From NCBI RefSeq assembly GCF_027409185.1, contig NC_084469.1, forward strand, positions 101,929,835-101,993,834: DNA of 64,000 nucleotides, read 5' to 3'. Of the stretch, positions 1-11,722 are shown piece by piece. The position numbers and the translations under genes were made by a program. Each line of letters starts with the position of its first letter. Position 1 is the first letter of the stretch. The stretch is from Cynocephalus volans (Eukaryota > Chordata > Mammalia > Dermoptera > Cynocephalidae). The notes under the pieces are model-generated. The model worked only from the letters and a program-made list of their open reading frames with translations. It did not search any database and was not told the origin of the DNA.

Positions 1-102
1 CCCTCTGCCCATCTCTAGCACCCTTAGATTTTTTTCTGTCCTTCTGAAAATTCAACATATTGCTCTGGTCTTTTTTTTTCTTTCTTTCTTTCCTTCTGCA
101 GA

Positions 103-170
103 AAATTATGTTAAGTGAAATAAACCAGACAAGGAAAGAGAAGTATTGCATGTTCTCACTCATAACTGGG
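103..170 (+). mobile_element. L1 ORF2 C-terminal remnant
   Basis: The plus strand encodes the typical end of L1 ORF2 (MLSEINQTRKEKYCMFSLI). It is cut off where the reversed L1 to its right begins. The first 100 bases of the window are pyrimidine-rich and show no gene. Confidence 0.7.
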
Positions 171-3100
171 TATTTTTTTATTTTTATTTCTGACTGTATA
201 TATTTGTGGGGTTCAGTGTGTTGTTTTGATACATGCATATATTGTACAGTGATTCACTTAGGGAGGATAGTTTATCCATCACATAAATGTTTATCTTTTC
301 TTTGTGGTGATTACAGTCAAGATCTTCTTTTCTAGCTATTTGGAAATACACAATGCAATAGAATATGATTAACTATAGTCAGCCTAGAAGGCAGAACTTA
401 TTCTTCTGTGTATGTGTAACTTCATATCCATTAATGGCCCTTTCTCCCTCTCACCCTCAGCCCCCTTAAATTCCTGGCCTCTGGTAACCATAATTCTACT
501 CTACTCACCACATCTTTTTTCTTCTTCTTCTTTTTCATCTTCTTTGTTTTTGATTCCATATATGAAAGAGATCATGCAGTATTTCTCTTTCTGTGCCTGG
601 CTTATTCACTTAACATTATGGTCTCCAGTTCCAACCATATTGCTGCAAATGACAAAATTTTATTTTTTTAATTGCTGAGTAGTATTTTATTGTGTATATA
701 TACCACAGTTTTTAATACATTCATCCATTGATAAACATTTAGATTTATTCCATCTCTGCCTATTGTGAATAGTACTGCAATGAACATGGAGTGCAGGTGT
801 CTCTTTGATATATTGATTTCATTTCCTTTGGAAATGAATAAACCTAGAAGTGAGATGGCTGGATCATAAGGTATATCTATTTTTAGCTTTTTATGTAAAC
901 TCTATACTGTTTTTTTATAATAGCTGTATTAATTTACATGTTCTTCCAAAATGTATGAGAGTTCTCTTTTCTCTGTATTCTCACCAGGATTTGTTGTTTT
1001 TTGTCCTTTTAATAGCCATTCTAATTTGAGTGAGATGATATATCATTATGGTTTTAATTTGAATTCCCCTAATGATTAATGATGGTAAGTACTTTTTCAT
1101 GTGCCTGTTGGCCATTTGTATGACTTCTTTTGAGAAACGTCTGTTAAGGTCCTTTGCCTATTTTTAAATTGGGTTATTTGTTTTTTTGCTGTTGAGTTGT
1201 TTGAGTTCCTATATATTCTGATCAGTCCCTGTCATACGCATAGTGTACAAATACTTTCTCTCATTCTGTAGGTTATTTCTTCACTTTGTTGATTGTGTCC
1301 TTTACCGTGCAGAAACTTTTTAGTTTGATGAAGTCCCATGTATTGATTTTTGCTTTTGTTGCTTGTCTTTGTAGTCTTCTTCAAAAAAAGCATTGCCCAG
1401 TCCAGTTTTACATAGCATTTCTCCTATGTTTTCTTCTAACAGTTTCATAATTTGCGGTCTTAAATTTAGGTCTTTAACCTATTTTGAGTTGAATTTTGTA
1501 TACAATGAGAAAGGGGTCTAGATTCAATTTTCTGCATGTGGATATCCAGTTTTTCTAGCACCATTTACTAAAGAGGCTTTCCTTTCCCCAATGTTTTCTT
1601 GGCACCTTCATTGAAAATAAGTTGGCTGTAAATGAGCAGATTTGTTTCTGGGCTTTCTGTTCTGTCCCATTGCTCTATTTGTCAGCTTTTATGCAAGTAC
1701 CATGCTGTTGTGGTTACTATACATTTCTAGTTATTTTAAGTCAGGTAATGTGATGCCTCCAGCTTTGTTCTTTTTGTTCAAGATTGCTTTGCCTATTTGG
1801 GTTTTTTTATGGTTCTATACAAATTTGAAGATTGTTTCTCCTATTTTGATGAAGAATGTCACTGGCATTTTGATAGGGATTGCATTGAATCCATAGATGG
1901 CTTTGAGTAGTAAGGACATTTTGATGATATTAATTCTTTCAGTCCATGAACATGGGATATCCTTCTATTTATTTGTTTCTTCCTCAGTTTCTTTCACCAA
2001 TGTTTTAAGGTTGTAGAGATCTTTCACCTCCTTGGTTAAACTTAGTCCTAAGCACTTTATTTTGGGGGTAGCTTTTGTAAATGGGATTACTTTCTTGATT
2101 TCTTTTTCAGATATTTTATTATCGATGCCTAGAAATGCTACTGGTTTTTGTATGTTGATTTTGTATCCAGAAACTTTACTGAGTTCATTTATTAGTTCTA
2201 GCAATTTTTTTGCTGGAGTCTTTAGGGTTTTGTATATATATGATTGTGTCACCTGCAAATAGGGATAGTTTGACTTTCTCCTTTCCAATTTGGATGCCCT
2301 TTCTTGCTTTCTCTTGCCTTATTGATCTGGCTAGAACTTCCTGTACCATGTTTGATAAAAGTGGGGAAAGTGGGCATCCTTGTCTTATTCCAGTTCTTAG
2401 GGGAAAAGTTTTCAACTTTTGTCCATTCAGTTGATATTATCTGTGGGTTTGCCATACGTGGCCTCTATTGTGTTGGTAAATTCCTTCTATGCCTAATATC
2501 AGAAGTGTTTTTTATCATGAAGGGAGTTGAATTTTATGAAATGCTTTTTCTGCATTTATTGAAATGATTAGGCAGTTTTTGTCCTTTTTTCTATTAATGT
2601 GACATATCACTTTTGCATGTGTTGAACTGTCCTTGCATCCCTGAGATGAATCCCACTTGATTATGGCAAACAATCTCATTAATGTGTTGTTGGATTTGGT
2701 TCACTAGTATTCGGTTGAGGATTTTTTTTTTTTTTTTTTTTTTGCATCTGTGTTAATTAGAGATATTGCTCAATTGTTTTCTTTTTTTGTTGGTCTTTTT
2801 TTGGTTTTGATATGAGGGCAATGTTGGCCTCATAGAATGAGTTTGGAGTATTTCCTCCTCTTTAATTTTTTGCAAAGTTTGAGCAGAATTGGCATTAGTT
2901 TTTCTTTAAATGTTTGGTATAATTTGGCAGTGAAACCATCTGGTTCTGAGCTTTTCTTTGCTGGGAGACTTTTTATCACTGCTTCAATCTCATTACTCAT
3001 TATTGTACTGTTTAGGTTTTCTAATTCTTCATGATTCAACCTTGGTAAGTTGTATGGATCCATATATTTATCCATTTCTTCCAGGTTTTCCAGTTTTTTA

Positions 3101-4133
3101 GTGCACAGTTGATCATAATAATCTCTCATGATCCTTTATATTTCTATAGCATCAGTTGTAATATCTTCTTTTTCATCTCTGACTTTATCTTTCTTCTTTT
3201 TTTTTTCCCCCTTGTTTAGTCTAGCTAAAGGTCTATCAATTTTCTTTATCTATTAAAAAAGCCAACTCTTTGTTTCATTGATCTTTTGCATTGTTTTTTA
3301 AAATCTCTAATTCATTTATTTCTGCCCCAATCTTTGTCATTTCTCTCCTTCTACTAATTTTGTAGTTGGTTTGCTCTTGTTTTGCTAGTTCCTAGAGGTG
3401 TGACATTAGGTTGTTTATTTGAAGTTTTTATACTTTAGAATTTTTTTATTTTTTTACATTTTTAAGGTGGTAAAATATACAGATCATAAAATTTACCACT
3501 CTATTTTAAGTGTATAATTCTGTGACATTAAGTGCACTCATATTCTTCTGCAACCATCACCAGCATTTTTTGATGCAGGCATTTATTGATATAAACTTCC
3601 CTCTCAGAACTGTTTTTGCTGTATCCCGTAGATTCTAGTATGTTGTGTTTTCATTTTCATTTGTCTCCAGGAATTTTTTTAATTCCTTTTTAATTTCTTC
3701 TTTGACCAATTCTTCGTATAGAAGCATGTTGTTTAATTTCCATGTATTTGTACAGTTTCTAAGGTTTCTTCTGTAATTGACTTCTAGTTCTATTCTATTG
3801 TGGCCTGAGAAGATAGTTGATGTAATTTCGATTTTTTTGAATTGTTGGGACTTGTTTTATTGCCTAGCTTATGGTCTATTTTGGAGAATGTTTTATGTGC
3901 TGCTGAGAGCAACTTGTGTTCTATTGCTTTTGGATGGAATGTTCTACGAAAATTTGTTGGTTCCAAGTGGTCTGGAGTGGAGATTAACTCAGATGTTTCC
4001 TGATTAATTTTATGTTTGAATGATCTCTCCATTGCTGAAAGTGGAGTGTTAAAGTCTCCAACTATTACTGTGTTGGAGTCTATCTCTCTGATTAGGTTGA
4101 GATCCATTTTCTAAATCACATCTCTATACCACA
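171..4133 (-). mobile_element. L1 LINE, reversed, 5'-truncated
   Basis: Read on the minus strand, this is an L1 from its 3' UTR (171-540) through ORF2 to the middle of the endonuclease domain, where it is truncated. Minus-strand peptides show endonuclease sequence (VGDFNTPLSAMERS near 4.05 kb), reverse-transcriptase sequence and the C-terminal tail near 0.6 kb. The RT active site reads FAGD instead of FADD (near 2.29 kb), and there are many frameshifts and stops, so the copy is dead. Poly-T near 2.73 kb is a local expansion. ORF1 and the 5' UTR are absent. Confidence 0.9.
3435..3572 (-). mobile_element. Older L1 3'-UTR-like segment inside the L1
   Basis: The L1 ORF2 colinearity breaks here. 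The inserted bases resemble an older L1 3' end (motifs such as AAATTTACCA and CAACCATCACCAG). A related segment occurs at 27.8-28.08 kb. The boundaries are approximate. Confidence 0.5.
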
Positions 4134-4154
4134 CAGTGGAAGAGTTATATGTTC

Positions 4155-4259
4155 AAAATAATTATTATAGGGAGAGGAAAGGGGAGAGGTTGGGTGAGGA
4201 GCATAAAGAACAAGTGTGATTTGTAATAATAAATATGCTAATAAAAAATAATTATTATA
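4155..4259 (+). mobile_element. 75-bp L1 3'-tail micro-insertion with 15-bp TSD
   Basis: The 15-bp sequence AAAATAATTATTATA occurs at 4155-4169 and again at 4245-4259. Between them lie about 75 bp (GGGAGAGG... GCATAAAGAA... GATTTGTAA) that match the 3' UTR of the composite elements at 11.1 and 34.2 kb. This is a severely 5'-truncated insertion primed by an L1-type tail. Confidence 0.8.
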
Positions 4260-4838
4260 AAAGAATATCAATAATAACAAGTATGATCTAATGAGATCAC
4301 ACTGGGCACAAATGGATTTTAAACCTCACAAAGTAATAGTGATAACCACATTTTTAGAAACAAGGGAATAAGGCAATAGGAGTTAACTGTCACATCAATA
4401 GGAAGAATCAGGTCACAGAATAAAGGTTGTTTGAGTAGAAAATCCATTTCTTTATCAATACTGTAGAGCTATTAGAATGATGGCAGAATGGGTACTATTT
4501 TTAAAAAGATATGAAATGTTTTAAATTACTGTAGAAAAGTCATATCAAAGAAGAAATTAGTTTGTGACCATAGATTCAAATAAGATAATTTGATCCAGTG
4601 AGTAGAAGTTAGAGAGAAATTTCAGCTAAATCAAGAAAAGTCAAAATAATCTTACACATTTAAATGGGAATGGGCGACCACTTGGCTGAGTGGATCAGTG
4701 TTATTCAAAGGACTCAATAGAGGGTGAAAGATGTCCAGCCAAGGGAGACATTGTGAAGTGATAACTAGCTGAGGCTGTCAGTGGGATGTTCATTGAACAC
4801 TGCTTTTTTCCTTCTTTCCCAGCAGACACACCAGCTAC

Positions 4839-5777
4839 ATGGAAGCAGAAAACCACATAGAACTATCAGAATTCCTCCTCCTGGGCCTTTCAGATAATCC
4901 AGAACTCCAACCGATGCTATTTGGACTGTTCCTGTCCATGTACCTGGTCACGGTCCTCGGGAACCTGCTCATCATCTTGGCCATTACCTCTGACTCCCAC
5001 CTCCACACCCCCATGTACTTCTTCCTCTCCAACCTGTCCTTTGTTGACATCTGTTTAATCTCCACCACGGTCCCAAACATGCTGGTGAACATCCAGGTAC
5101 ACAGCAAAGACATCTCCTACATAGGGTGCCTCATTCAGATGTATTTTTTTATGTTCTTTGCTGGACTGGATAACTTCTTACTGACTGTGATGGCCTATGA
5201 CCGCTTTGTGGCCATTTGCCATCCACTGCATTACATGGTCATCATGAACCCCTGCTTCTGTGTCCTCTTGGTCCTGATGTCTTGGTTCATCATTTTCTGG
5301 GCCTCTATACTTCAAATTCTACTGATGAAGAGGCTGACATTCTCTATACGCACTGAAATTCCACATTTCTTCTGTGACCTGGCTCAGCTTCTCCAGATGG
5401 CCACCTCAGATACCCTCATTAATAACATCATCTTGTATGTTGCAGCTGCGCTGCTATGTGTGTTTCCTCTCACTGGGATCCTCTTCTCTTACTATCAGAT
5501 TGTCTCTTCCTTAATGCAAATGTCCTCCACTGCAGGCAAGTATAAAGCATTTTCCACCTGTGGCTCTCACCTCTCTGTGGTCTCCTTGTTTTATGGAACA
5601 TCACTTGGGGTCTACCTCAGTTCTGCTGTCACCCATTCTTCCCACAGAAGCTTGGTTGCCTCTGTGATGTACACTGTGGTCACCCCCATGCTGAACCCCT
5701 TCATCTACAGCCTGAGGAACAAGGAAGTGAAGGGGGCCCTGGGAAGACTCCTCAGCAGAGCAGACTCTTGTCCATGA
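4839..5777 (+). CDS. OR7D4: Olfactory receptor, family 7, OR7D4-like
   Basis: A single-exon class A GPCR of 312 residues, the usual OR7 length. It would sit in olfactory cilia and signal through G-olf. Family marks appear in order: [15 protein letters not shown] (TM2), [15 protein letters not shown] (end of TM3/IC2), [10 protein letters not shown] (TM6) and [12 protein letters not shown] (TM7). The N-terminus (MEAEN.. then [14 protein letters not shown]) and the C-terminus [10 protein letters not shown] closely match human OR7D4, whose product detects androstenone; the ligand here is not established. The frame is intact. A splice acceptor (TTCTTTCCCAG) ends at about 4822, some 17 bp before the ATG, as expected for a coding exon preceded by 5'-UTR exons. 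Oddity: the usual N-terminal glycosylation sequon is absent (N5-H-I). Subfamily OR7D is likely; exact orthology needs a tree. Confidence 0.9.
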   Translation: MEAENHIELSEFLLLGLSDNPELQPMLFGLFLSMYLVTVLGNLLIILAITSDSHLHTPMYFFLSNLSFVDICLISTTVPNMLVNIQVHSKDISYIGCLIQMYFFMFFAGLDNFLLTVMAYDRFVAICHPLHYMVIMNPCFCVLLVLMSWFIIFWASILQILLMKRLTFSIRTEIPHFFCDLAQLLQMATSDTLINNIILYVAAALLCVFPLTGILFSYYQIVSSLMQMSSTAGKYKAFSTCGSHLSVVSLFYGTSLGVYLSSAVTHSSHRSLVASVMYTVVTPMLNPFIYSLRNKEVKGALGRLLSRADSCP

Positions 5778-7489
5778 AGCATCACTGATCTCAGAACTAA
5801 GTGGACACTGTGTGTTGCTCAGGCAAATGTTGTAAATTTAAATATCCTGTCTCTTTTTTCTCCTGATGACATGCTTCATTCTCTTATTACCAAAGCACCT
5901 ATGGCTTTGCCTTTATTTCTTTTGGTATTGGCTTCTCCTCAACAACTCCCTCAGTATTCCATTTTTTGACTTCTTTATATGCTGTCTATAAAGTTCAAAT
6001 TTTGGCTAGTTTTCTTATACCTATTCCTAAGATTTCTAACTTGAGATTTAAAGCCCTTATATCAAAAACTGATAAGGTTTCTCCCAAAATTGTTCTCTCA
6101 AACATTGATGCTATTTACCTTAATTTGGCTATGTTCTCGTTTTTCCTGGAAGAATTGAGATAAGATCATAGGCTTGTCAAAGCCATGTGCTTACCACATC
6201 AGTACTGTCCTTGTTTTATTGCATGACTTTATTTAATCCTGAAAACATTTATGTAAGATTTTTTCTCTCATTCATCCCATTGTCCAAACGAAGAGATGAA
6301 GGTTGATATGGACTGTAAGCTGGCAGCCTGATACTCCCACCCTTCTCACTTTGTCTTCCTACTCTTTACAAGAACAATGATGTGATTTTCAACTTCAAAG
6401 CAGAAATGTAGATTTGAAAGCTTGTTTGTCCAGGTGGTTCATAGAGATAGACTGCCTGGGACAACTCTGAGATGTTGTTTCACTCCATGTAATTCTTCCT
6501 TTCCCTACTCCTATTTTCTTCCCTCATCCACTTCTTTCATCATTATTTTTATTTATTTTTTATTTTTATTTTATCATTACATGACACGTTTCTTGTTTTC
6601 TTCTTTCTTTCTTTCATTTGACTTTTCTTTCCCACTTTTCTTCCTTCTTTCTTTCACTTGAATTTTCTTTCCCATCATTGCAGTTTCAAGAAATACTCCA
6701 AGACCAAAAAACATATTAATGAATGTAATAGAATAAGAACCGTCCTCTCATGTTGTTTAATTACTTTCTGGAACTCTCTAGAGGTATCATTACAGACATA
6801 CCTGTAGACGGTGTTCAGAGCTTCATTTGCTTTTTGAGAAGAATGTTGATAGAATCGTGTCTTCAGTGAAAAGTGGAGCAGCATCTCAGTGTTGATTCCA
6901 CCTTCCTTGGGGTCCTCTCACTTTCTCTATTACACACCATCCTTCTGCCAATGATCATCACCAACCAGCATGAACCTACTTTTCCGATGCATGGCAGCAG
7001 CAGTGGCAGAGAATTATTCCCCACTGGGGCAGCACTTGATGGAGAGATTTAGGACATACACCACCTTTTTCACCCCTCACCCGAAGTGCAGGTCTTGTTC
7101 CAGTTTCCACATTCTCCCCACATGATTGAAACTCTGTTTATTCGTTGTGAGAGCTGACTCAATGCAATATTAATTGCCTATTTTTCTCTTCCCTGCACCT
7201 ACTTCTTTCTCAAATCCATGTGCTTTTTCTTTCCAATAAAGTGGTCATACATGAATTCTTGGCTGCACATCTGCTTTTGCTGGAGATAAAACCAACACAG
7301 GTGATGAAGACCGTGAGGGGTATCAAGACTATATCTGAAAGAAATTAGGGACTTTTGGAGGGAAAAAACACTAATCGAGGATGTGTAAGAAATTAGTTAG
7401 CAGGAAACTAGGAGAACTTGTGTTCTGAAAGCAAAGTGGAGAAAGTTTATTACTAAAAGAAGAGTATATGTTCTATTTGTCTTATTTTC
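5778..7489. other. Intergenic, no gene seen
   Basis: This is the 3' flank of the OR gene. A pyrimidine-rich, low-complexity stretch (T/C runs) lies at 6480-6670. No coding frame, RNA gene or clear repeat family is evident in the rest. Confidence 0.5.
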
Positions 7490-7705
7490 AGTCTCTCTAT
7501 TTTTTATTTAGATATATTTTTTATTGGAGCATAGTTGATTATACATATGTGGGTACAGAATTGACTATCAATACCTGTGTGCAATATGTGATGTTCAAAT
7601 CAGGATAGTTAGTATATTCCAAACTATACAATGTACTCGATTTTCATGGCCCTTTACCAGTTTCTCTCTTATCCCCTCCCACTCCCCCATCTCTTTAAAT
7701 CTTAG
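7490..7705 (-). mobile_element. L1 3'-UTR fragment, reversed
   Basis: The sequence TTTTTTATTGGAGCATAGTTG followed by CCCTCCCACTCCCCCATC resembles an old L1 3' UTR read in antisense. Confidence 0.5.
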
Positions 7706-7724
7706 ACTTGCAGAAGACTGCTTG

Positions 7725-7915
7725 CCCATTCATTTAATAGAAGAAATATTTTTTGTGTACCTACTGTAGTTTCAGTGCTGGGGACCTGGTTACAAAGAAG
7801 TAGTCCCTGTCCTCATGTATCTTACATTCCAGTGGAGGAGAAGAAAAACAAAGTGGCAAACTAATAAAACATTTTAATTGTGGAACGTGCTATGAAAAAA
7901 TAAAGTAGCACAAAG
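7725..7915 (+). repeat. Ancient L2/MIR-like repeat
   Basis: The stretch reads like a mammalian-wide repeat (GTGTACCTACTGTA.., TGCTGGGGACCTGGTTACAAAG, CCCTGTCCTCATG). The family assignment is tentative. A related stretch lies near 25.2 kb. Confidence 0.45.
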
Positions 7916-7919
7916 GAGG

Positions 7920-8445
7920 GATTCAAACAGATATTTGTACACCCGTGTTCACAGCAGCCTTATTCACAGTATCCAAAAGATGGAACTAACCCAAGTGTCC
8001 GTCGAGAGATGAATGGATAATGAAAATGTGGTATATACATCCAATGGAGTATTATTGAGCCTTAAAAATGAAGGCAATTCTGACACATGCTACACCATGA
8101 ATCAAAGACATTATACTAAATAAAACATGCCAGTGTTCAAGGGGCAAATATGGTATGATTCCACTTTTATGAGGTACCTGAAGTAGTCAAATTTATAGAC
8201 ACACAAGGAAGGGTAGTGATTACCAGAGGCTGGGGAAGGGAGAAATGGAGAGTTAGTGTTTAATGAGTACACTGTTCCAGTTTGGAAAAATTAGATAGTT
8301 CTGGAAATGGATCATGGTGATGGTTTCACAACAAGGTAAATGTACTTAATGCCAAGTGCACAGAACTACAAACTCAAAAATCATTAAAAATAGTAAAATT
8401 TTCTGTTATATATATTTAACCAAAATTAAAAAGTTGAAGTAGCAT
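7920..8445 (+). mobile_element. Old L1 3' end, plus orientation
   Basis: L1 ORF2 end-like sequence (CAGCAGCCTTATTCACA.., AATGTGGTATATACATCCAA, GGAGTATTATTGAGCC) is followed by a 3' UTR (GATTACCAGAGGCTGGGGA..). It is heavily decayed. Confidence 0.75.
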
Positions 8446-9231
8446 TTTAAAAATGGGGGGAAAGTCATAAGATTTATTTCAGATAATATTTTCCTCTTTT
8501 ATTTATTTATTTTTAACTGACAAGTAATAATTGTATATATTTATGGTGAACAACATGATGTTTTGATATATACACATACACACGTGCATGCACATTGCAG
8601 AATGCTATTCAACATATGTGTTACTTCACGTAATTGTTCTGTGGCGAGAATACTTACCTACTATCCATGATTTTCAAGAATACAATATATTGTTATTAGT
8701 TGTTGTCACAATGATACACAATACTTATTCTTCCTGTCTAACTGACCAACAACTCCCCAAACTCCCACACCCCAGATTCTGGTAACCACCATTTTTCTCA
8801 CTGTTTTGATGAGTTTGACTTTTTACATTCCACATATAAGTGAGATCATGTGGTATTTGTCTTCCCATACCTGGCTTATTTAACTCAGCATAATATCCTC
8901 CAGGTTCATCCATGATGTAGTAAATAACAAAATTTCCTTTTTTTTAAGGATGGAGGCTCCTGTCAAGATGGCGGAATAGACGGTCCCCAGTGTCACTCTC
9001 CCCCACAAATCAACCAAATTTACAACTATAAAAATGTAACGTCAGCCAAGCTGGGGCCACTGGAGCTCAGGGAAAGAGGAGGAGAGACCTATGGAGTTCA
9101 TGAAGGTGGGAGAAACCACGATGAGAGAAAGAAAAAGCTGCTCTGAGCTTTTCAGGACGTGGCTGCTTTAAGGCTCAAGCTGCTGAGCGCATGGAGCAGG
9201 AGCCAGCAGAAGCCGCCACTGTGTCCTTCAA

Positions 9232-9639
9232 ATGGAGTTACTTGGAGGCGGCAGGGGAGATGAGGGCCTCGGTGGCCCCCAGGACAGCAAGACCACTAAT
9301 AGGGTTCGCAGGGACCCATTCAGGAGCGAGGAGCCAGAACAACTGAAAAAAAGGAGCCATTCAGAAGCCAATGAGTCAGCACAAGGGACCAGTGCAGTGC
9401 CCATCCCATGGGAAGTGTTTAGAGCATGGGCAGTAGGCAAGATGGGAACACTGGGAGAACACTGGGACACAGCAAGGACAGCTGACCTGCCCCCCAATCA
9501 GCACAGGACCACTCAGAGGAGAATGGTCAGGAATGAAGAATTGCATGGGGTGCAGTTTGATGAAAAAACTCAGGCCCAGGTCAGAAATTCTACAGAACAC
9601 AGATCCACCAGGTCTCTGGAGAGCCAGAAGTACCTATAA
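9232..9639 (+). CDS. Unknown 135-aa frame within composite copy A
   Basis: An open frame of 135 codons that starts ATGGAGTTACTTGG and ends ..SQKYL-stop just before the VNTR. The protein is polar and charged (for example EEPEQLKKRSHSEANES, and TTQRRMVRNEELHGVQF), with no transmembrane segment and no domain I recognise. The equivalent interval in copy B (35615-36022, minus) is also exactly 408 nt, with the same start and stop positions, no net indel and a single internal stop. It could be a real small protein, an L1 5'-UTR relic or chance. Translation is unproven. Confidence 0.35.
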   Translation: MELLGGGRGDEGLGGPQDSKTTNRVRRDPFRSEEPEQLKKRSHSEANESAQGTSAVPIPWEVFRAWAVGKMGTLGEHWDTARTADLPPNQHRTTQRRMVRNEELHGVQFDEKTQAQVRNSTEHRSTRSLESQKYL

Positions 9640-9785
9640 GATCAACCATTAAACCCTAAGCTGCACAAAAAGCCTTCCGTAGGGAAGCAACGGCAAAGTA
9701 GCAATTTAAACAACCACACAGCTCAAGTACTGGTTCCCACAGGAAGTTCTCCTGTGTTAGAAGCAAAGGACAAAAAATTAGTTCT

Positions 9786-10750
9786 GGCCCAGGCACAGCA
9801 CCAGCACCTTGGGGCCTGCCTGGGAACCATAGGCTTGGATCCAGGGACCGGACCCCAATCCCACTTCAAGGCAAATTGTGCCAGTGCCTCGGGGCCAGCC
9901 CAGGGACCCAAGGCATGAATAAGAGGACTGGATCCCCCTACCACAACCAGGCACACCAGGCCAATGCCTCAGGTCCTACCCAGTGACCCAAGGCATGGAG
10001 CTAGGGACTGGACCCTCCTCCCACAGCCAGGCACACCAAACCAGTGCCTCAGGGCCTACCCAGGGACCTAGAGCATGGATAAAGGGACTGGACCACCCTC
10101 CCACAACAAGTCACACCATGCCAGTACCTTGGGGCCCACCTAGGGACCTGAAGCAAGGAGAAAGGGGCTGGACCTCTATCCCAGAACCAGGCACACTGCA
10201 CCAGCACCTTGGGGCCTGCCCAGTCCAGAGGCATGCAAAAGGGGACTGGACCTCTCTCCCACAATCAGGCACACCACGCCAGTGTCTCGGGGCCCACCTG
10301 GGGACCCGAGGCATGGAAAAGGGGACCAGACCTCTCTACCACAGCCAAGCACACCAAGCCAGTGCCTCAGGTCCTTCCCAGTGACCTGAGGTATGGAGCT
10401 GGGGACTGGAACCTCCTCCCACACCAGGCACAAGATAACAGCACCTCAGGGCCAACCTGGGTAACCAAGGCATGGAGAAGGGGACTGGACCCTTCTCCCA
10501 CAACCAGGCACATGGCGCCAGTACCTTGGAGCCTGCCCAGGGACCCAGGGCATGGAGAAGGGGAACGGACCCCTGTCCCACAACAGGCACACCAAACCAG
10601 CTCCTTGGGTCTCACCTGGTGACCCAAGGCATGGAGAAGGGGACCAGCCACCCCTCCCACAACCAGGCACATGGTGCCAGTGACTTTGGGCCTGCCCAGG
10701 GACCACAGGCATGGAGAAGGGGACCAAACACATCCCACAACTAGGCATAC
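9786..10750 (+). repeat. VNTR of composite copy A, about 12 x 80 bp
   Basis: Imperfect tandem units of 78-81 bp, each containing AGGCACACCA, CCAGTGCCTCAGGGCC, GACCCAAGGCATGGAG, GGGACTGGACC and CTCCCACAACC. The unit length is not a multiple of three, so long frames through the array (on both strands) change frame from unit to unit and are by-products of the repeat. Confidence 0.9.
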
Positions 10751-11722
10751 CGCCAGAGCCAAGGAGTATACAAAAAACAACACCTCCACATGGGTGGCCC
10801 ACCACAGCCACCACAATAACCATGGCTGCTGCAAAAGCGGCTAGTCACCACAGCCACCGTGCAGATGGTGCACCAACCACTGGAGTGCATTCACACAAGA
10901 AGAGTCACCAGCAGAGACAAAGAAAATAAGAGGATGTCTCTTTCCACAAAGCCCATTTCAGAGTGACAGAAGAAGCATCTGCTCTATGATAATATTGGGG
11001 GACCTGATCACATCTCTCAGCATTGGACAGATCATCTAGGCAACAAATGAACAGAGTAACCATGATTCTTTCAGAAGGAGAGAAGAAATCTAGGGCAATT
11101 AGAGGGGGGAGGGGGATGGAATGGGGAAAAGAGGAGAGATTAGACAAGGGGCATAAAGAATAATTACGATTTGTAACAATTCATATGCTAGTAATATTGA
11201 TTTAAACAACATATCTCAGTGCTCAAGTCAAAAAATATGTATAATCGATTTTGATTCTATAGATAAAATAAATTTTAAAAAATAAATAAATAAAGATGGA
11301 ATAGTATTCCATTGTGAACATATACCACATTTTTGTTATCTATTTATACATTGTTAGACACTTTAGTTGTTTCCATATCCTGGCGACTGTCAATAATGCT
11401 GTAATGAACTTGAGAGACACAATATCACTTCGACATACTGATTTTGTTTCCTTTGGATACATAACCAGAAGTGGGATTGCTGCATACTATGGTAATTTTA
11501 TTTTTAGTTTTTTGAGGAACATTTATACTCTTTTCCAAAATGGATATAGTAATTTATATTTTTACCAGTAATGTGCAGAGTTTCCTTTTCCTTCATATCC
11601 TCCCCACCATTCGTTATCTTTGGTCTTTTTGATGACCATTCTAACAACTGTGAGGTGATATCTCATTGTGGTTTTCATTTTTATTTCCCTGATAATTAGT
11701 GATACTGAGCATTTTTTTCATA

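Larger units (their letters stand above)
8955..11291 (+). mobile_element. Composite L1-VNTR retroelement, copy A
   Basis: A non-autonomous element with this order. (1) A 5' module beginning GGCTCCTGTCAAGATGGCGG, carrying a YY1-type CAAGATGGCGG as L1 5' ends do. (2) A 408-nt open frame. (3) About 12 tandem units of roughly 80 bp (9786-10750). (4) A short segment (about 10952-11075) homologous to L1 ORF2 endonuclease DNA, sharing ATTGGACAGATCATCTAGGC with the L1 at 31.66 kb. (5) An L1-type 3' UTR ending in A-rich sequence. An imperfect 9-bp target duplication flanks it (AAGGATGGA at 8946-8954, AAAGATGGA at 11292-11300). It presumably moves by borrowing L1 machinery, as SVA does. No full ORF1 or ORF2 is present. 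The architecture is seen directly; the mobilisation route is inferred. Confidence 0.85.

Noticed and set aside
4835-5113. Antisense open frame over the OR7D4-like gene (also 20601-20807 over the second OR, and 44574-44816 in another frame of the zinc-finger exon)
   Set aside because: Shadow frames of conserved coding sequence; composition follows the true gene.
9232-9497. Antisense frame (9228-9497, minus) over the composite ORF
   Set aside because: Not kept at equal length in copy B; the plus frame is the one preserved.
9786-10750. Tandem array considered as a CRISPR-like repeat-spacer structure
   Set aside because: Units are contiguous and homologous along their full length, with no unique spacers, and the genome is mammalian.
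10367-10834. Long open frames on both strands through the VNTR of composite copy A (and likewise 34242-35523 in copy B)
   Set aside because: They arise because GC-rich 80-bp units have few stops; the unit length is not a multiple of three, frames overlap on both strands, and no protein resemblance is seen.
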